From contig NC_135055.1 in assembly GCF_051014685.1 (NCBI RefSeq), positions 6,684,001-6,748,000 on the forward strand: a stretch of 64,000 nucleotides of DNA, given 5' to 3'. The translations under genes were made by a program, and so were the position numbers. The notes under the pieces were generated by a model that searched no databases, had not been told where the DNA came from, and saw only the letters and a list, made by a program, of their open reading frames with translations. The stretch is from Ptiloglossa arizonensis. Taxonomy: Eukaryota; Arthropoda; Insecta; Hymenoptera; Colletidae. Shown here one piece after another: positions 1-12,241 of this stretch (position 1 is the stretch's first letter; every line of letters begins with the position of its first letter).

Positions 1-84
1 TGTATATTGTGTATTTTAATGTTATATGTTGTTAATTATTTTTTTACCTTAATATATTAAATTAATATCTAATTTTTGTTATAG

Positions 85-1834
85 ATATTGGGATGCAAGA
101 CCAATTTAGTAAAGCAGCCAGTCAGAAATTTAAATGTGCATGAACACATTAGTTACACTCTATTAAATGAAGCTGGAGTACCGACTCCTAAATTTGGAGT
201 TGCCAAAACTCCAGATGAAGCTGCAAAACTTGCTGCTGATTTAAAAACCAAAGATATTGTTTTAAAGGCACAAGTTTTAGCTGGTGGTAGAGGAAAAGGA
301 CATTTTAAGGGTACCAACATTAGTGGTGTAAAAATGTGTGAAACGCAAGTATTAGTTATTATAATAGGTAAAAATGTTATAGTACTGAAACGTGTATTAT
401 TTAATATTATGTGTCATATATGTAGGCCAGAAGAAGCCAAAAAATTAGCAAGTCAAATGCTAGGTAAATTATTAATTACTAAACAAACTGGCGAAGCAGG
501 AAGGATATGTAATGCAGTAATGGTAACACAGCGCATGTTCCCTCGCAAAGAATACTACCTTGCAGTCATGATGGAAAGAGCCTTTGGTGTATGTTATTGA
601 ATGAATGCAATTTAAGTGAATAAAATTGCAAGTTGTAATTTTAAAATGTTTAATTTTAGGGTCCAGTTATAATAGCTTCAAGTCAAGGCGGTGTAAATAT
701 TGAAGAAGTTGCTGCAACTAATCCTACTGCTATTATGTACGAACCTGTTGATATTAACAAGGGAATTACGAAAGAGCAAGCAGAACGTATTGCTGTTAAA
801 CTTGGTCTACAAAATGTGAAAGATTACATTTCCAATATCATTATAAATCTGTATCAAATGTTCCTAAAAAAAGATGCTCTTTTATTAGAAGTGAACCCTC
901 TTGCAGAGGATATTAATGGAAACTGTAAGTTTGATTTTAAAAAATGTAATTCACTAAGCCTTATAAAAAATATCACTAAAATAAGAATTTTATTTTTTGA
1001 TATTAAGATTTTGCATTGGACTGCAAGTGCAGATTCGATGATAATGCTGAATTCAGGCAAAAAGCATTATTCGCTTTGAGAGATTGGACACAAGAAGATA
1101 CTAAAGAGGTTGAAGCTGCCAAATTTGATTTGAATTATATTGCACTTGATGGTAATATTGGTTGCATGGTCAATGGTGCTGGTTTAGCTATGGCTACTAT
1201 GGACATTATAAAATTACACGGAGGAGAACCAGCCAATTTCTTAGATGTTGGTGGTGGTGCATCCACTTCTGCTGTAAAGGAAGCATTTAAAATAATTACA
1301 TCTGATCCACGAGTAAGTAATCAACATATAATACGTTCAGAAACATTCCATTTGTTTAAATAAATGTCGATATTTTTTATAGAGTTGAATAAAATGTTGC
1401 CAATATTAATATTTACTTTTTGTTTATCTAATTCAGGTTCACGCTCTTTTGGTTAACATATTTGGTGGGATCATGAGATGCGATGTTATTGCAGAAGGAA
1501 TTATAGCTGCAACTAAAGAACTTAGCTTAAAAATTCCTGTCGTTGTCCGATTGCAGGTACAGTGATTGCAAATACTTATAAATGATTTTCTGTACATAAT
1601 AGTTAATATAAAAGAGTATTATAGGACATAAGAATATTACATTTAATTATTTTATTATTTCAGGGTACAAATGTAGATGAAGCAAAAGCTCTTATTGCGA
1701 ACGCAGGTTTAAAAATTGTACCGATTGATGATCTTGATGAAGCTGCCCGAGTTGCAGTTAAATTATCAACAATTATGAAGTTAGCACAATCTGAAAATCT
1801 TAGTGTCAACTTTGAAATACCTTCAATTTCATAG
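85..1834 (+). CDS. SUCLA2: Succinyl-CoA ligase [ADP-forming] subunit beta, mitochondrial (5' partial)
   Basis: TCA-cycle enzyme of the mitochondrial matrix; with the alpha subunit it converts succinyl-CoA to succinate while making ATP. Exons that keep frame: 85-344, 426-588, 660-924, 1008-1312, 1437-1556, 1664-1834 (stop at 1832). They encode 427 residues, about the length of the mature protein, so what is missing upstream is the exon with the transit peptide and start codon; the first visible exon follows an acceptor ending at 84. Visible signatures: the ATP-grasp stretch [12 protein letters not shown] near residue 70, TKQTGE, the [18 protein letters not shown] segment, [10 protein letters not shown], and [13 protein letters not shown] in the C-terminal ligase domain. 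The ADP-forming paralogue fits better than the GDP-forming one by overall wording, from memory. Intron 1 (345-425) appears to use a GC donor (GCAAGT): only that junction gives the expected residues ETPEEAK. All other introns are GT-AG. Confidence 0.95.
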
Positions 1835-3315
1835 ATTCAACAAAAATTGTAATTTACACATTATCGGGAAAATTATGAGAATGTATTCGCGCATTGTTAA
1901 ACAGTTGAAACAACATTTGAAAGTAATAACTACAATAATAACTTCAAATGTTATTTCTATGCTTGTCTCTTTAGAGTTACATCTCAGTGTTTCAAACATT
2001 ATCGTGTTAAGTAGAATAATAGCAAAAATTGATCAAATGTTTTGGACAAATTTATATTTTCCAAAAAGAAACATTTTGTTCCCACTTTTATAAATTTTAA
2101 ATTTTTGAAAAAATATCCGACAATTCACTCAAATTTAGTGTTGCTTTCTTTCCAATGTAAGCACAAATTCTCTCAAGAAGTGTGCAAACTTCTTTAAAGA
2201 TATAATTTATTGCTTACCCATTTTACGGGTCTCTGTGATTCAGTATTAAAATTAAGTTATATGATACATATTTATCAGTATAGCTATATTTTTTACACGA
2301 AAGTGTATACAATATTCTTTCGCAACTTATATACATGCTAACAAAGTACATAATTACTGTCCAAGATGAAATCTTTTGTATAATCATCTACAAAAGAAAC
2401 TGTTATATTTAAGGTATGTGTCACCGAAAAACAGGCCTGTAAATGTAACATAGACGTATGTAGTTAAATGATATATAAATTATTTTACGTAATTTTAGTT
2501 TGTTTCTATCATTTTAATTAATCAAATAATAATATCCACGTTTTTCTTTTCCCCAAATCATAATGTTATTACGAAATAATAAGATTATGCCGTATCAGTA
2601 TTACACAACGTGGATTCAGTAATGATGAAATAATTATGTTTTAAATCTTCGCATTTGTGTTATAAATATTACTCATGCTTTTTAAGATACACAACTAAAA
2701 ATTCATAATATCATTCACGTATCGCGGATAATTTGTTGCAAATAAGATCATCGGTAAATATTGAATGTAATATTATTTTAAAGACACTATTAAGGTATTT
2801 GGAATAAAATTTTAAATGTTCCTCTGAGAGTGAAATCCTTTGAAAGTATTTTTGCTTAACTAAAATTGTTATAATCAATGCTAACTCTCTTTTCCAATAA
2901 AACTATGTTATTGTTACATTGATTGCATTTGTCATTTATGTATATGCAAATTTTAATTTCATTTGAAATGTTTTGATTAACCGACAAGTGGTGTAATAAT
3001 AATGATATATTTAAGATTTTCACAATGTGTATAAATATACAATTTTGTCTGTTAAAATATGAATCATTCAAAAACTTTAAACTTTTTCGAAGTATTAATT
3101 AACAAGAATGAAGTAATTGCTAAATATTTTAAATCATCTATTTTTTTATATTACAAATTATAACTTATGATTGCCTTTAAGTTGGCCCAACTGTTTGTCG
3201 AAGTAATACAATTGGCAATAGAAATACGTTGTTGATTTGAATAACGTGAAGTAAACGAAGTTTCGTAAGGTCAGTTTTTTTTCTGTTGCTTCTTTCAAAC
3301 TCTAGACTTAACGAC
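1835..3315. other. SUCLA2 3' UTR and intergenic DNA before PCLAF
   Basis: AT-rich DNA with many stops in all frames. The first few hundred bases are presumably SUCLA2 3' UTR. The open stretch at 1803-2093 is only an overlapping frame running on from the last SUCLA2 exon and shows no family resemblance. The PCLAF promoter should lie in the last few hundred bases, but I see no clear TATA box or E2F consensus there. Confidence 0.6.
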
Positions 3316-3931
3316 ATGGTAAGAACAAAGGCAGATCGTTTAAAAGGTAATGAAAATTTATAAAAATTATGTGTTTATTGGATTTTAAAAATGATTTTTC
3401 TGTGTTTCATTTACCCCTAGTTCGATTCAATCATCGATTTTATTCTTCATTCAATTTTGTGTATGTTTTTCATTTCAAATTTCAATTCAGTTTTTAATTA
3501 TATTTTTTAATTTGATTATTCGTAGCTGTTGGCGGAAAAGCACCAAGTAAATCTGTAAAAAGTACTCCTACGAAAAAAGGAAAAGGAGTTAGCAAAGGTA
3601 AATGTTTATATTTCCCTTATATCTTGAAAAACAAAATTAATTTTTATTTATATGTTATTAAACACAAATATGAATAAGGGTGTAATTTCAGGAAAAAATT
3701 ACTCAGGTGGTAATCCAGTTCATCCAAGAGAAACGCCTGAATGGCAGAAACCTATCACATGTTTTCTGAATCAAAATTCTGTTCAAGATGCTGCGGGTGT
3801 CTCAGGAGTGCAGGTACATTCTACAAATATATATAATTTAAACAAAAATACTTATTTAACAATATAATTATTAATAACAGGAAGATGAGAATCAGAGTGT
3901 TAATGAAGAAACAGGAAATGAATCAGACTGA
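3316..3931 (+). CDS. PCLAF: PCNA clamp-associated factor (PAF15-like), four exons
   Basis: Small disordered protein that binds the sliding clamp PCNA during DNA replication and lesion bypass. Exons 3316-3346, 3526-3597, 3692-3813 and 3881-3931 join in frame to 91 residues (human about 111). The N-terminus MVRTKAD matches the family's nearly invariant start. The core at residues 40-60 has GGNPV, then ETPEWQKPI, then a PIP box at Q53-L60 (Q-x-x-I-x-x-F-L; the last aromatic of the canonical box is Leu here). A lysine/serine-rich linker precedes it and the tail is acidic (EDENQ...NEETGNESD). I see no obvious KEN degradation box, which vertebrate PAF15 has. The start is fixed by the MVRTKAD motif. 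AATAAA-type polyadenylation signals cluster near 4245-4272. The exons are too short to stand out in simple ORF searches. Confidence 0.88.
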
Positions 3932-4728
3932 AAATCTACAGCAATAATGTCTTTCACTACTGTAATATTATCTCACTATTACCTCTCAGCACAGTAATTA
4001 TTATTTATCTTTATACAAGTAGTGTAGATATAAATAATTTATGTTCTATCGCTAAATGACAAAGATTTCAACATTTTAATATTATTAAGAAGTATAAAGA
4101 AAAGTAAGATAAAAACATAATTAAACAATACTAAATATGTAAAGTAAAGTTATCATACTCTTTTTTATATAACATTTAAAATATGCTCAATTTCATAAGT
4201 TTTATAATTTAAGATTTACAAAATTGTAAGGTGTAATATATTTAAATAAAATTCATATAAATAAAAAGAATAAAACTATATTTATGTTTCGACAAAATGA
4301 ATTTTACCTTTTTAGATTATACGCGATGCATAATGTAAACAGCTAAATTGTATTTAACACACTAATTATTAATAAATTTGAAAACAATATACGTAAATTT
4401 AAAGTCGGAAGAAGTAAATCAACCAATCGCCCGGTAGCGTTTCGATGTTTCTTTTCTGTAGTTATTGTTCTAGTGAATTTAGGAACGCACAATTACCATC
4501 AAAATTTTGGCAGTCGAAGTTGCGGTAAAGATTCGCAGTATTGAAATGCTGCCGACAGCGAAATTTCATTAAAATACAGTTTCTAGCAAGATCTTTAACT
4601 GAATAAACGGAATCGAATTTAGCGTCGTTTGTTTCCAGAAAACTTCGTAATTTTCTTTTCTTTTCGTCTAATTATAACGTAGAATATCGGAACAACAACT
4701 GTAACCGGCTGTGAAAAAGTTTTCAATC
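3932..4728. promoter_or_regulatory. PCLAF 3' UTR and CAND1 promoter/5' UTR region
   Basis: About 800 bp between the two genes. The left half is AT-rich with several AATAAA hexamers (PCLAF 3' end). The right half, from about 4410, is richer in G and C and contains a CCAAT box inside AACCAATCGCCCGG (about 4420-4433), a plausible CAND1 promoter element. No TATA box stands out, as is usual for a housekeeping gene. Confidence 0.4.
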
Positions 4729-7700
4729 ATGGCTAGTGTCTCTTATCAAATCGCACACTTGCTGGAGAAGGTATTCATTGCATATTTCCAAATAAATATT
4801 TTTATTATTGTTCAATGTTACAAATTATTTCTGCTGATTATTTTAAGATGATACCTAGTAAGAGTGTCAGCATTTGAACCGGTGATAATGTTACAGTTCT
4901 ACATAACCTCGCTTTAATCCTTTAAATAGTATTTTACAAGTTTTGTAAGATCGATTGTATTAATTTTTATTATAAGTAATAATGATGCATTCGGTTAATT
5001 TAATTAAACTATTTTCAAATATATAGTTGAATATTCTATTACTGCTTACACACATGCAAATTTATGCATCAATAAATACACTATATCAGCAAGAAACAAA
5101 GATGTTCTTAGTTGTCACAGAGATGATTTGATGTAAATGTTGTTTCAATTTATCCAATAAAGAATTCAGAATTTGATATGGTCATAATAATTATAGATCT
5201 TTACATTATATATTTTCATTAATTTTTCAATTTTATTTTTGTAATCTATTTTGTATTTACTTACACATTTGATGATTATACATAATTAGATAGTAAGGAT
5301 TGTAGTATAAATATATTTTATAGTATTATGTTTTGGTTTAACTCCATATAGATGCATTTTAGTAAATTTTATTATCTTAGATGACCTCCAGCGACAAAGA
5401 TTTTAGATTTATGGCAACCAATGATCTAATGAGCGAATTACAAAAAGACAGCATCAAATTGGATGATGATTCAGAACGTAAAGTTGTGAAAATGCTTTTA
5501 AAACTATTAGAGGACAAAAATGGAGAAGTACAAAATCTTGCCGTAAAATGGTACAGTCATATGTAAATTAAACCTGAAACATAAAGTATTTTGTTTTTCA
5601 AATTCTGTAATAATATTGTATATTACTTAAAAATATTAGTTAAGTTCTTTCTTGCATCTGCAAGATTTTCTCTGTATTTGGACACGATTACAGAAACGTG
5701 TCCGATTTCAGTTTGGGCCCCTTAGTCAATAAGGTAAAGGAGTACCAAGTGGAAACTATCGTAGATGCACTGTGCAGTAACATGATATCAAACAAGGAAG
5801 AGTTAAGAGATACTTCCAGTATTGGTTTGAAGACTGTAATCTCTGAACTTCCTTTGGGATCTAGTGCACTTGTTGCAAATGTTTGTAAACGAATAACTGG
5901 TCGACTTAGCAGTGTTATTGAAAAAGTAATTGTCATTATTAAATAAGTAGTAATTTGTATTTTAGAATCGTCAATGAAATAGTATATTATATACTCAGAA
6001 TGAAAGAACTAATTAGTTTTTACATAGCAGGAAGATGTATCTGTGCAGCTTGAGGCCCTTGATATTGTAGCTGACTTATTATCTCGATTTGGTGCTTTAC
6101 TAGTCGCGTTTCATTCTGTTATTTTGTCTGCTCTATTACCACAACTTTCTTCTCCACGTCAAGCAGTTCGCAAGCGTACTATAGTGGCATTGAGCCACCT
6201 TTTGACTTCGAGTAACAATTTCTTGTACAATAAACTTCTAGATCATTTACTTGAACGTCTTACTACACAAACTACAAAAAATGTGATACGCACTTACATA
6301 CAATGCATTGCTTCTATTTGGTAAGTACCTTTTATGAGAAACTTTTATATGTTTGTTTACATTTTAATTTTTGCCACCGAATTACAGTCGTCAAGCAGGA
6401 CACAGATTTGGAGAACAAATAGAGAGGGTTATGCCACTGATTGTACAGTATAGCAACGAAGATGATGATGAGCTGAGGGAATATTGCTTGCAAGCATTTG
6501 AATCTTTTGTGTACAGATGTCCCAAAGAAATTACTCCACACATAAATAAAGTGAGCAATGCTTTTTACTTATTATACTTCTTATTACTTTTAATTACTAT
6601 TTTTAATTAATTATTTCTAGATTATAGAAATTTGTTTGATTTACATCACATATGACCCAAATTACAATTATGATGATGATATGAATGATTCGCCTGGTGG
6701 TGAAGGTGTTGTAATGGAAGTAGAGGAAGATGGAGAGGAAGATGGAGAAGACGAGTATTCAGATGACGATGACATGAGTTGGAAAGTTCGTAGAGCAGCT
6801 GCAAAGTGTCTTGAAGCTGTTGTATCTAGTAGGCGAGAACTTCTCCCTGATCTTTATAAAGTTGTTTCTCCAGCCCTGATTTCAAGATTTAAAGGTATTC
6901 TTTATATAATGTAAAACATACAATGATAGGAAGTTAACCCTTGTTATACTGTACCGGAGTCATTGGTTCTGCTGACCGGACTCTTTGTCTCAAAAATGAT
7001 AGTGCACACTGCGAGCTCGAGTGACTGTGAATATAATTAGTGAAATATCGGTGTGAGTCAAAAATGACTTCGACACTGGACTTTGAACTGCAGTAGTCAG
7101 AGGGTTAATATTATAAAATTTTTTATTTAGCAGTGAGAGCAAGAAAACAATAAAAAATAAAATTGTATTTTTACAGAAAGAGAGGAAAACGTAAAATCGG
7201 ATATTTTTCATGCGTATATTGCACTTCTAAGACAAACAAGACCAGCATCTGGTGTACCTCTTAATCCTGATGCAATGGAAGACGATGATGGTCCAATATC
7301 GTTACTGCAACAACAAGTTCCATTAATAGTAAAAGCAGTTCATCGTCAAATGAAAGAAAAGAGTATTAAAACAAGACAAGATTGCTTTTCATTATTGAAA
7401 GAATTAGTACTTGTATTGCCTGGTGCTTTAAACAATCACATACACGAACTACTGTTTGGTATACAGTATTCTTTGGGAGACAAAAATTCTTCGTCAAATA
7501 TGAAAATCGATACATTAGCTTTCGTACACACATTATTAATAACTCACCAACCCAAAGTATTTCACGCTCATATGGCGGTTTTAGTGATACCACCGATTAT
7601 AGCTGCTGTTGGAGATCCATTTTATAAAATTACAGCAGAAGCATTGTTGGTATTGCAACAGATTGTCCAAGTAATTAGACCATATGGTAAGTTGTAAAAT

Positions 7701-10579
7701 ATTGTTCAATTTGACGCTTTAAAAATGAATAGAAATAAAATAATTGTTAAATTTTATTTTAGATAAACCAGGCTATTTGGACTTTACATCATTATCTGGT
7801 GAGATATATCATTGTACGTTAATGAGATTAAGAACAGCAGACATCGACCAAGAAGTAAAGGAAAGAGCGATTGCTTGTATGGGTCAAATTCTCGCCCATT
7901 TTGGAGATACTTTGTCCGATGAATTGCATGTATGCCTTCCTATTTTTCTGGATAGACTCCGTAATGAAATCACACGACTTACGACAGTTAAAGCTTTAAC
8001 GTGCATAGCTTCATCTCCTTGGAGGGTGGATCTAAAGCCAATTATGGTATATGTATTATATTTTTTATTACACAAAAATCGGTATATATAAAAGTACTTC
8101 ATTTATATATTAATTATTATTACTGCACTTTTTACAGGAAGAAGCAATTCCAATTCTTGGATCTTTCCTGAGAAAAAATCAGAGAGCTTTGAAATTATGT
8201 TCCCTTCCACTTTTAGATACTCTGGTCCAAAATTATAGTTCTGCTCTTCATGTTGATTTATTAGATACGGTAATAGAGATTTTAATCAAATTGGCAAAAT
8301 GTATTTAAATGCTCATTTTAATAAATGAAATTAAAACCAAATAATATTTTCCTAGGTCACTACGGAATTACCAGCATTATTAAATGAAACTGATTTACAT
8401 ATTGCGCAATTAACTCTTAATCTTCTTACGACTATCGCAAAACTACATCCAGTTGCTCTCACAAGAGTGTCTGATAATATTCTTCCAGAAATATTAGTTC
8501 TGGTAAAATCTCCACTCCTCCAAGGTATTATTAAATTACTCGATATTTCTATTGTAATAAAATAGTACTTAATTAATTAGTAATTTCTTTTTATGTTTCA
8601 GGTGTAGCCTTGAATTCTATGCTGGAATTTTTCCAAGCGTTAGTTCAGGCAGATATACCAGGTCTTGGTTACAGAGAATTACTCTCGATGTTGATAGCAC
8701 CTGTTAGTCAATCTGTACTTCATAAACAAGCTTATCATTCGCTTGCCAAATGTGCTGCCGCGTTAACTATCACATGGCATCAAGAAGCTCAGGCAGTAGT
8801 AGAACAATTTTTAAAAGACGTTCAGAACCCTCAGAGCGATGCGCAACATATTTTTGCATTATTGGTTATTGGTGAAATAGGCAGACACGTGTAAGTAATG
8901 CATAATACTATGTGGTTTTTTAACGCATTTGACTACAATTTGTCATTTGTGATAAATCTTTTTGGATTCAGGGATCTGAGCGGAATTGCTTCTCTAAAGC
9001 ATATAATTTTAAATTCATTTTCGTCCCATTCGGAGGAAGTAAAATCGGCAGCTAGTTACACATTGGGGAACATAGCAGTCGGTAATCTTCCTGAATATTT
9101 GCCGTTTATACTGAAAGAAATTGAGGCACAACCAAAACGTCAATATCTTCTCCTGCATTCGTTAAAAGAGGTAATTCAAAATATTAAGGAATCATCTATT
9201 TTGTTTTGTTTCTATTAAAACCGTTTAATATTTTGAAAATGTGATACATTGTACAGATTATCACGTGTCAGTCTGCTAGTCCGTCTGGTGTATCCCACTT
9301 GCAAAACTTCGTGCCTTCGATTTGGATGCTTTTATACAGACATTGTGAATGCACAGAGGAAGGAACGCGTAATGTCGTTGCAGAATGTTTAGGAAAGCTT
9401 ACTTTGATCGATCCTGCTACTTTATTACCAAGATTACAGGAATCTTTAAAATCACCCTCTGCGTTCATGAGGACTACCACAGTTACCGCTGTTAAATTCA
9501 CTATATCCGATCAGGTATATACAGAAGTATAACATTGTATACAAATTATATATTGAATTGTTATATTTATACACGAGTAATATGTAATTTTTTGTACAGC
9601 CACAACAAATCGATATTATGTTAAAACAATGTATGGGCAATTTCTTAGTCGCATTAGAGGATCCTGACCTGAATGTGAGGAGGGTAGCTTTAGTTGCATT
9701 TAATTCGGCAGCTCACAATAAACCAATGCTTGTAAGAGATTTACTAGATTCTGTGTTACCACACCTTTATACCGAAACTAAGATAAAGGTATTTGTTTAA
9801 TAATAAAATAATATTTAGTTGCTTACTAAAATATTAGGTTTTCTGGGGAATTATGTGTTATGTTTTGAATTGATTAAATGTAGAGAGAATTGATAAGAGA
9901 AGTCGAAATGGGTCCTTTCAAACACACGGTAGATGATGGTCTAGATCTCAGAAAGGCAGCATTTGAATGCATGTATACACTGCTCGATTCTTGCCTGGAT
10001 CGATTGGATGTTTTTAACTTTTTGAATCATGTTGAAAATGGCCTCAGAGATCATTATGATATTAAGATGTTAACCTACCTTATGACTGCTAGACTGGCCC
10101 AATTATGTCCTACAGCAGTTCTGCAAAGTAAGTGTTACGTGCAAATGAAATCGTTGTTCATCTTAATTAATATAATGGTTGCTTATACATAGGGTTGGAA
10201 CGATTAGTTGATCCATTAAAAAGTACTTGTACAATGAAAGTAAAGGCAAATTCAGTAAAGCAGGAATATGAAAAACAAGATGAACTTAAACGTTCGGCAT
10301 TAAGAGCTGTAGCAGCACTGTTAACTATACCAGATGCAGGTAAATATCATTCATAGTAAAAATCTTATAATAAACATTTTTGAAAATTATTTTTCAGTAA
10401 TTGAAATAATTTTGATATTTAATCGAACTATATATTTTTTTCCAGATAAAAATCCATCGTTATGCGAGTTTGTAACACAGATTAAAGCAACACCTGAATT
10501 GCAACCACTCTTCGAACTAATTCAGAAGGACTGCACTGGCAGCAGTATGAATGAAACCATTGCAATGGATCAGAGTTAA
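4729..10579 (+). CDS. CAND1: Cullin-associated NEDD8-dissociated protein 1, complete, 17 exons
   Basis: HEAT-repeat protein that wraps un-neddylated cullins and exchanges the substrate-receptor modules of cullin-RING ubiquitin ligases. Exons: 4729-4770, 5381-5550, 5712-5925, 6028-6320, 6388-6550, 6621-6894, 7177-7686, 7763-8046, 8138-8269, 8356-8524, 8602-8890, 8972-9170, 9257-9514, 9600-9788, 9884-10127, 10193-10339, 10446-10579. All phases agree and give 1236 residues (human 1230). Seen: start [29 protein letters not shown]; an acidic loop around residues 305-345 ending [94 protein letters not shown] near the C-terminus. Exon 4 has a tandem TAGCAG acceptor, so one Gln at the junction may be optional; the inclusive form matches the family. 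Intron 6 carries a small transposon-like insert (6934-7108). AATAAA lies at 10754. Confidence 0.97.
6934..7108. mobile_element. Small TTAA-flanked inverted-repeat element (piggyBac-like MITE) in CAND1 intron 6
   Basis: The segment begins TTAACCCTTG and ends CAGAGGGTTAA, so both ends carry TTAA followed by an inverted CCCT-type terminus; the reverse complement of the right end starts TTAACCCTCTG. TTAA target duplication with CCC-starting termini is the hallmark of piggyBac-superfamily elements. It is 175 bp, non-coding, and more G+C-rich than the intron around it. Read as a non-autonomous copy; the match beyond the first 10-12 bases is imperfect. Confidence 0.5.
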
Positions 10580-11488
10580 AAATCCACGATTTTACTTTTT
10601 GTATTTCACATAGATCGCTGTTAGCTAAGCATGATCGCGGTCATATTATTCATAGTTTATTTCTATACGTTATTTTTTCATTATTGTCTTTGATCTGAAA
10701 CGTAGTTTGAAATGAATGTGATTTCATGTAATACGCCATGTATAAATTACAAAAATAAATTTGCCAATTGTAAGCATTTTACGATAACGCATCGGGCTTT
10801 CGTTTAAGAATAAAACATCACCAAAATTTTATATCTGAACCTTTACTTAAGCAATAAAATATATTTAGGCCAGATCGACAGATAATGCAGAGAAACTTGG
10901 CTTCCTTATTTCAAATGTATTATTAACGAATGTCAAACAAAGTTTCCTAATAACGTGACTGTGATCACGTTTACGAATGCTTCCTTTTCAATTACGCCAA
11001 TTGACCTACATATTTATGATTAATGTTCAATCTGTATGCATGCATTCGTATCTCATTTGCTGACCTACTTATTTGATTCCTTAACAAATTTATTAGCAAG
11101 GTTGACTACTACTTTCCCTTTAAATGTTAAAGGCCTTTTGCAAGTGGCATTGTGGTCAAATATGTAGTGTACCGAAAGCATTTAAAGTATACGAGTATTT
11201 TATGTGTGAACCATACTTTCACGTAATACTCAAATATAACATCAATGTATCATTGGGATAGTATTTAGTGTTAGTTAATACGTACTAAAAATAGATAGAG
11301 CTTTAGGAATACACAGACGGGGGTGGGTACTTTGCCAAATATTCCGCGGTCGATAGCCTTTAATCGCGTGTAGCTTTTATAATAGTATACAATTTATTAA
11401 CAGTTTTCATTGAAAAAATAACAGTTATATTAATATAAAGTCGTCCGATACAGATTTATAATGCTCTACTTTTTCTGTTTTAGTCAAG

Positions 11489-11617
11489 ACAATATTCTTA
11501 CAGGGACTGTACAATGGTTTATCGAATCTGAAAATCAACGACGACGAACTGGTTTTTGTACCCTTTGTCTGCCCATACAAATCGTGCCCAAACTAGTTCG
11601 TACAGTTAGAATATTGT
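11489..11617. repeat. Nested inverted repeat / fold-back structure
   Basis: Outer arms ACAATATTCT (11489-11498) and AGAATATTGT (11608-11617) are exact complements. Inside them ACTGTAC (11506-11512) pairs with GTACAGT (11600-11606). Further in, CGAACTGGTTT (11545-11555) pairs with AAACTAGTTCG (11590-11600) with one G-T wobble, followed by TTGTA with TACAA around a short loop. The two inner pairings share base 11600, so they partly compete. This could be an eroded foldback element or a transcribed hairpin; no gene is nearby to decide. Confidence 0.6.
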
Positions 11618-12192
11618 ATTCATTCTTTTAGAACTGTAGAATATCATTTATAAATTTACGAATGCGATGTGTATGTTTCATAATAAATATTACAACGTTT
11701 ATTCTTAATATTATAAGGAAACTTAGATTAACATATAATTAACCAAGACTTCTCGTCGCGTTGCTTATTAAATCATTTAACATAAAACATCTGATTTATG
11801 TTTCTCACGTGCTCGTCGTGATTCTCGTATATATGTGTAAGGTTTAGTCCTTCACCTAATTCCAAAACTTGCCGCGAATCACATTTTTCACGCAAACAGT
11901 TATTGCAGAAGAATAGCTACGGGAAAATATTTTGTATAAAAGAATATAGAAAATTTAGAAAAATTGTTTATTCCTTGTTAGAAGAATAGGATATTTAGAA
12001 AGAAGAAACATAAAAATGAAATGAATGGTATAATATGAGAATGGAATTTACTGTTGTAAGAATATCGATACGTGAGTAAAGCAACAGACGTATACAAAAT
12101 TCTACGAAGTTGGAGCTGTCGAAATTTCTATCGTTCCAAGGAATCACGTAGCCATCCGTAAAACGAACCACTTTTAACTCAGGTAACGACAT

Positions 12193-12241
12193 TGTGCGTG
12201 CGTGCGTGCGTGCGTGCGTGCATGCGTGTGCGTGCGTGCGA
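12193..12241. repeat. (TGCG)n microsatellite
   Basis: About twelve tandem copies of a GCGT/TGCG tetranucleotide, with one TGCATGCG and one GTGTGCG interruption. The alternating purine-pyrimidine pattern is of the Z-DNA-prone type. Confidence 0.95.

Noticed and set aside
7366..7627. Overlapping ORFs on both strands inside CAND1 exon 7
   Set aside because: CAND1 reading in this exon is unambiguous; these are alternate-frame shadows.
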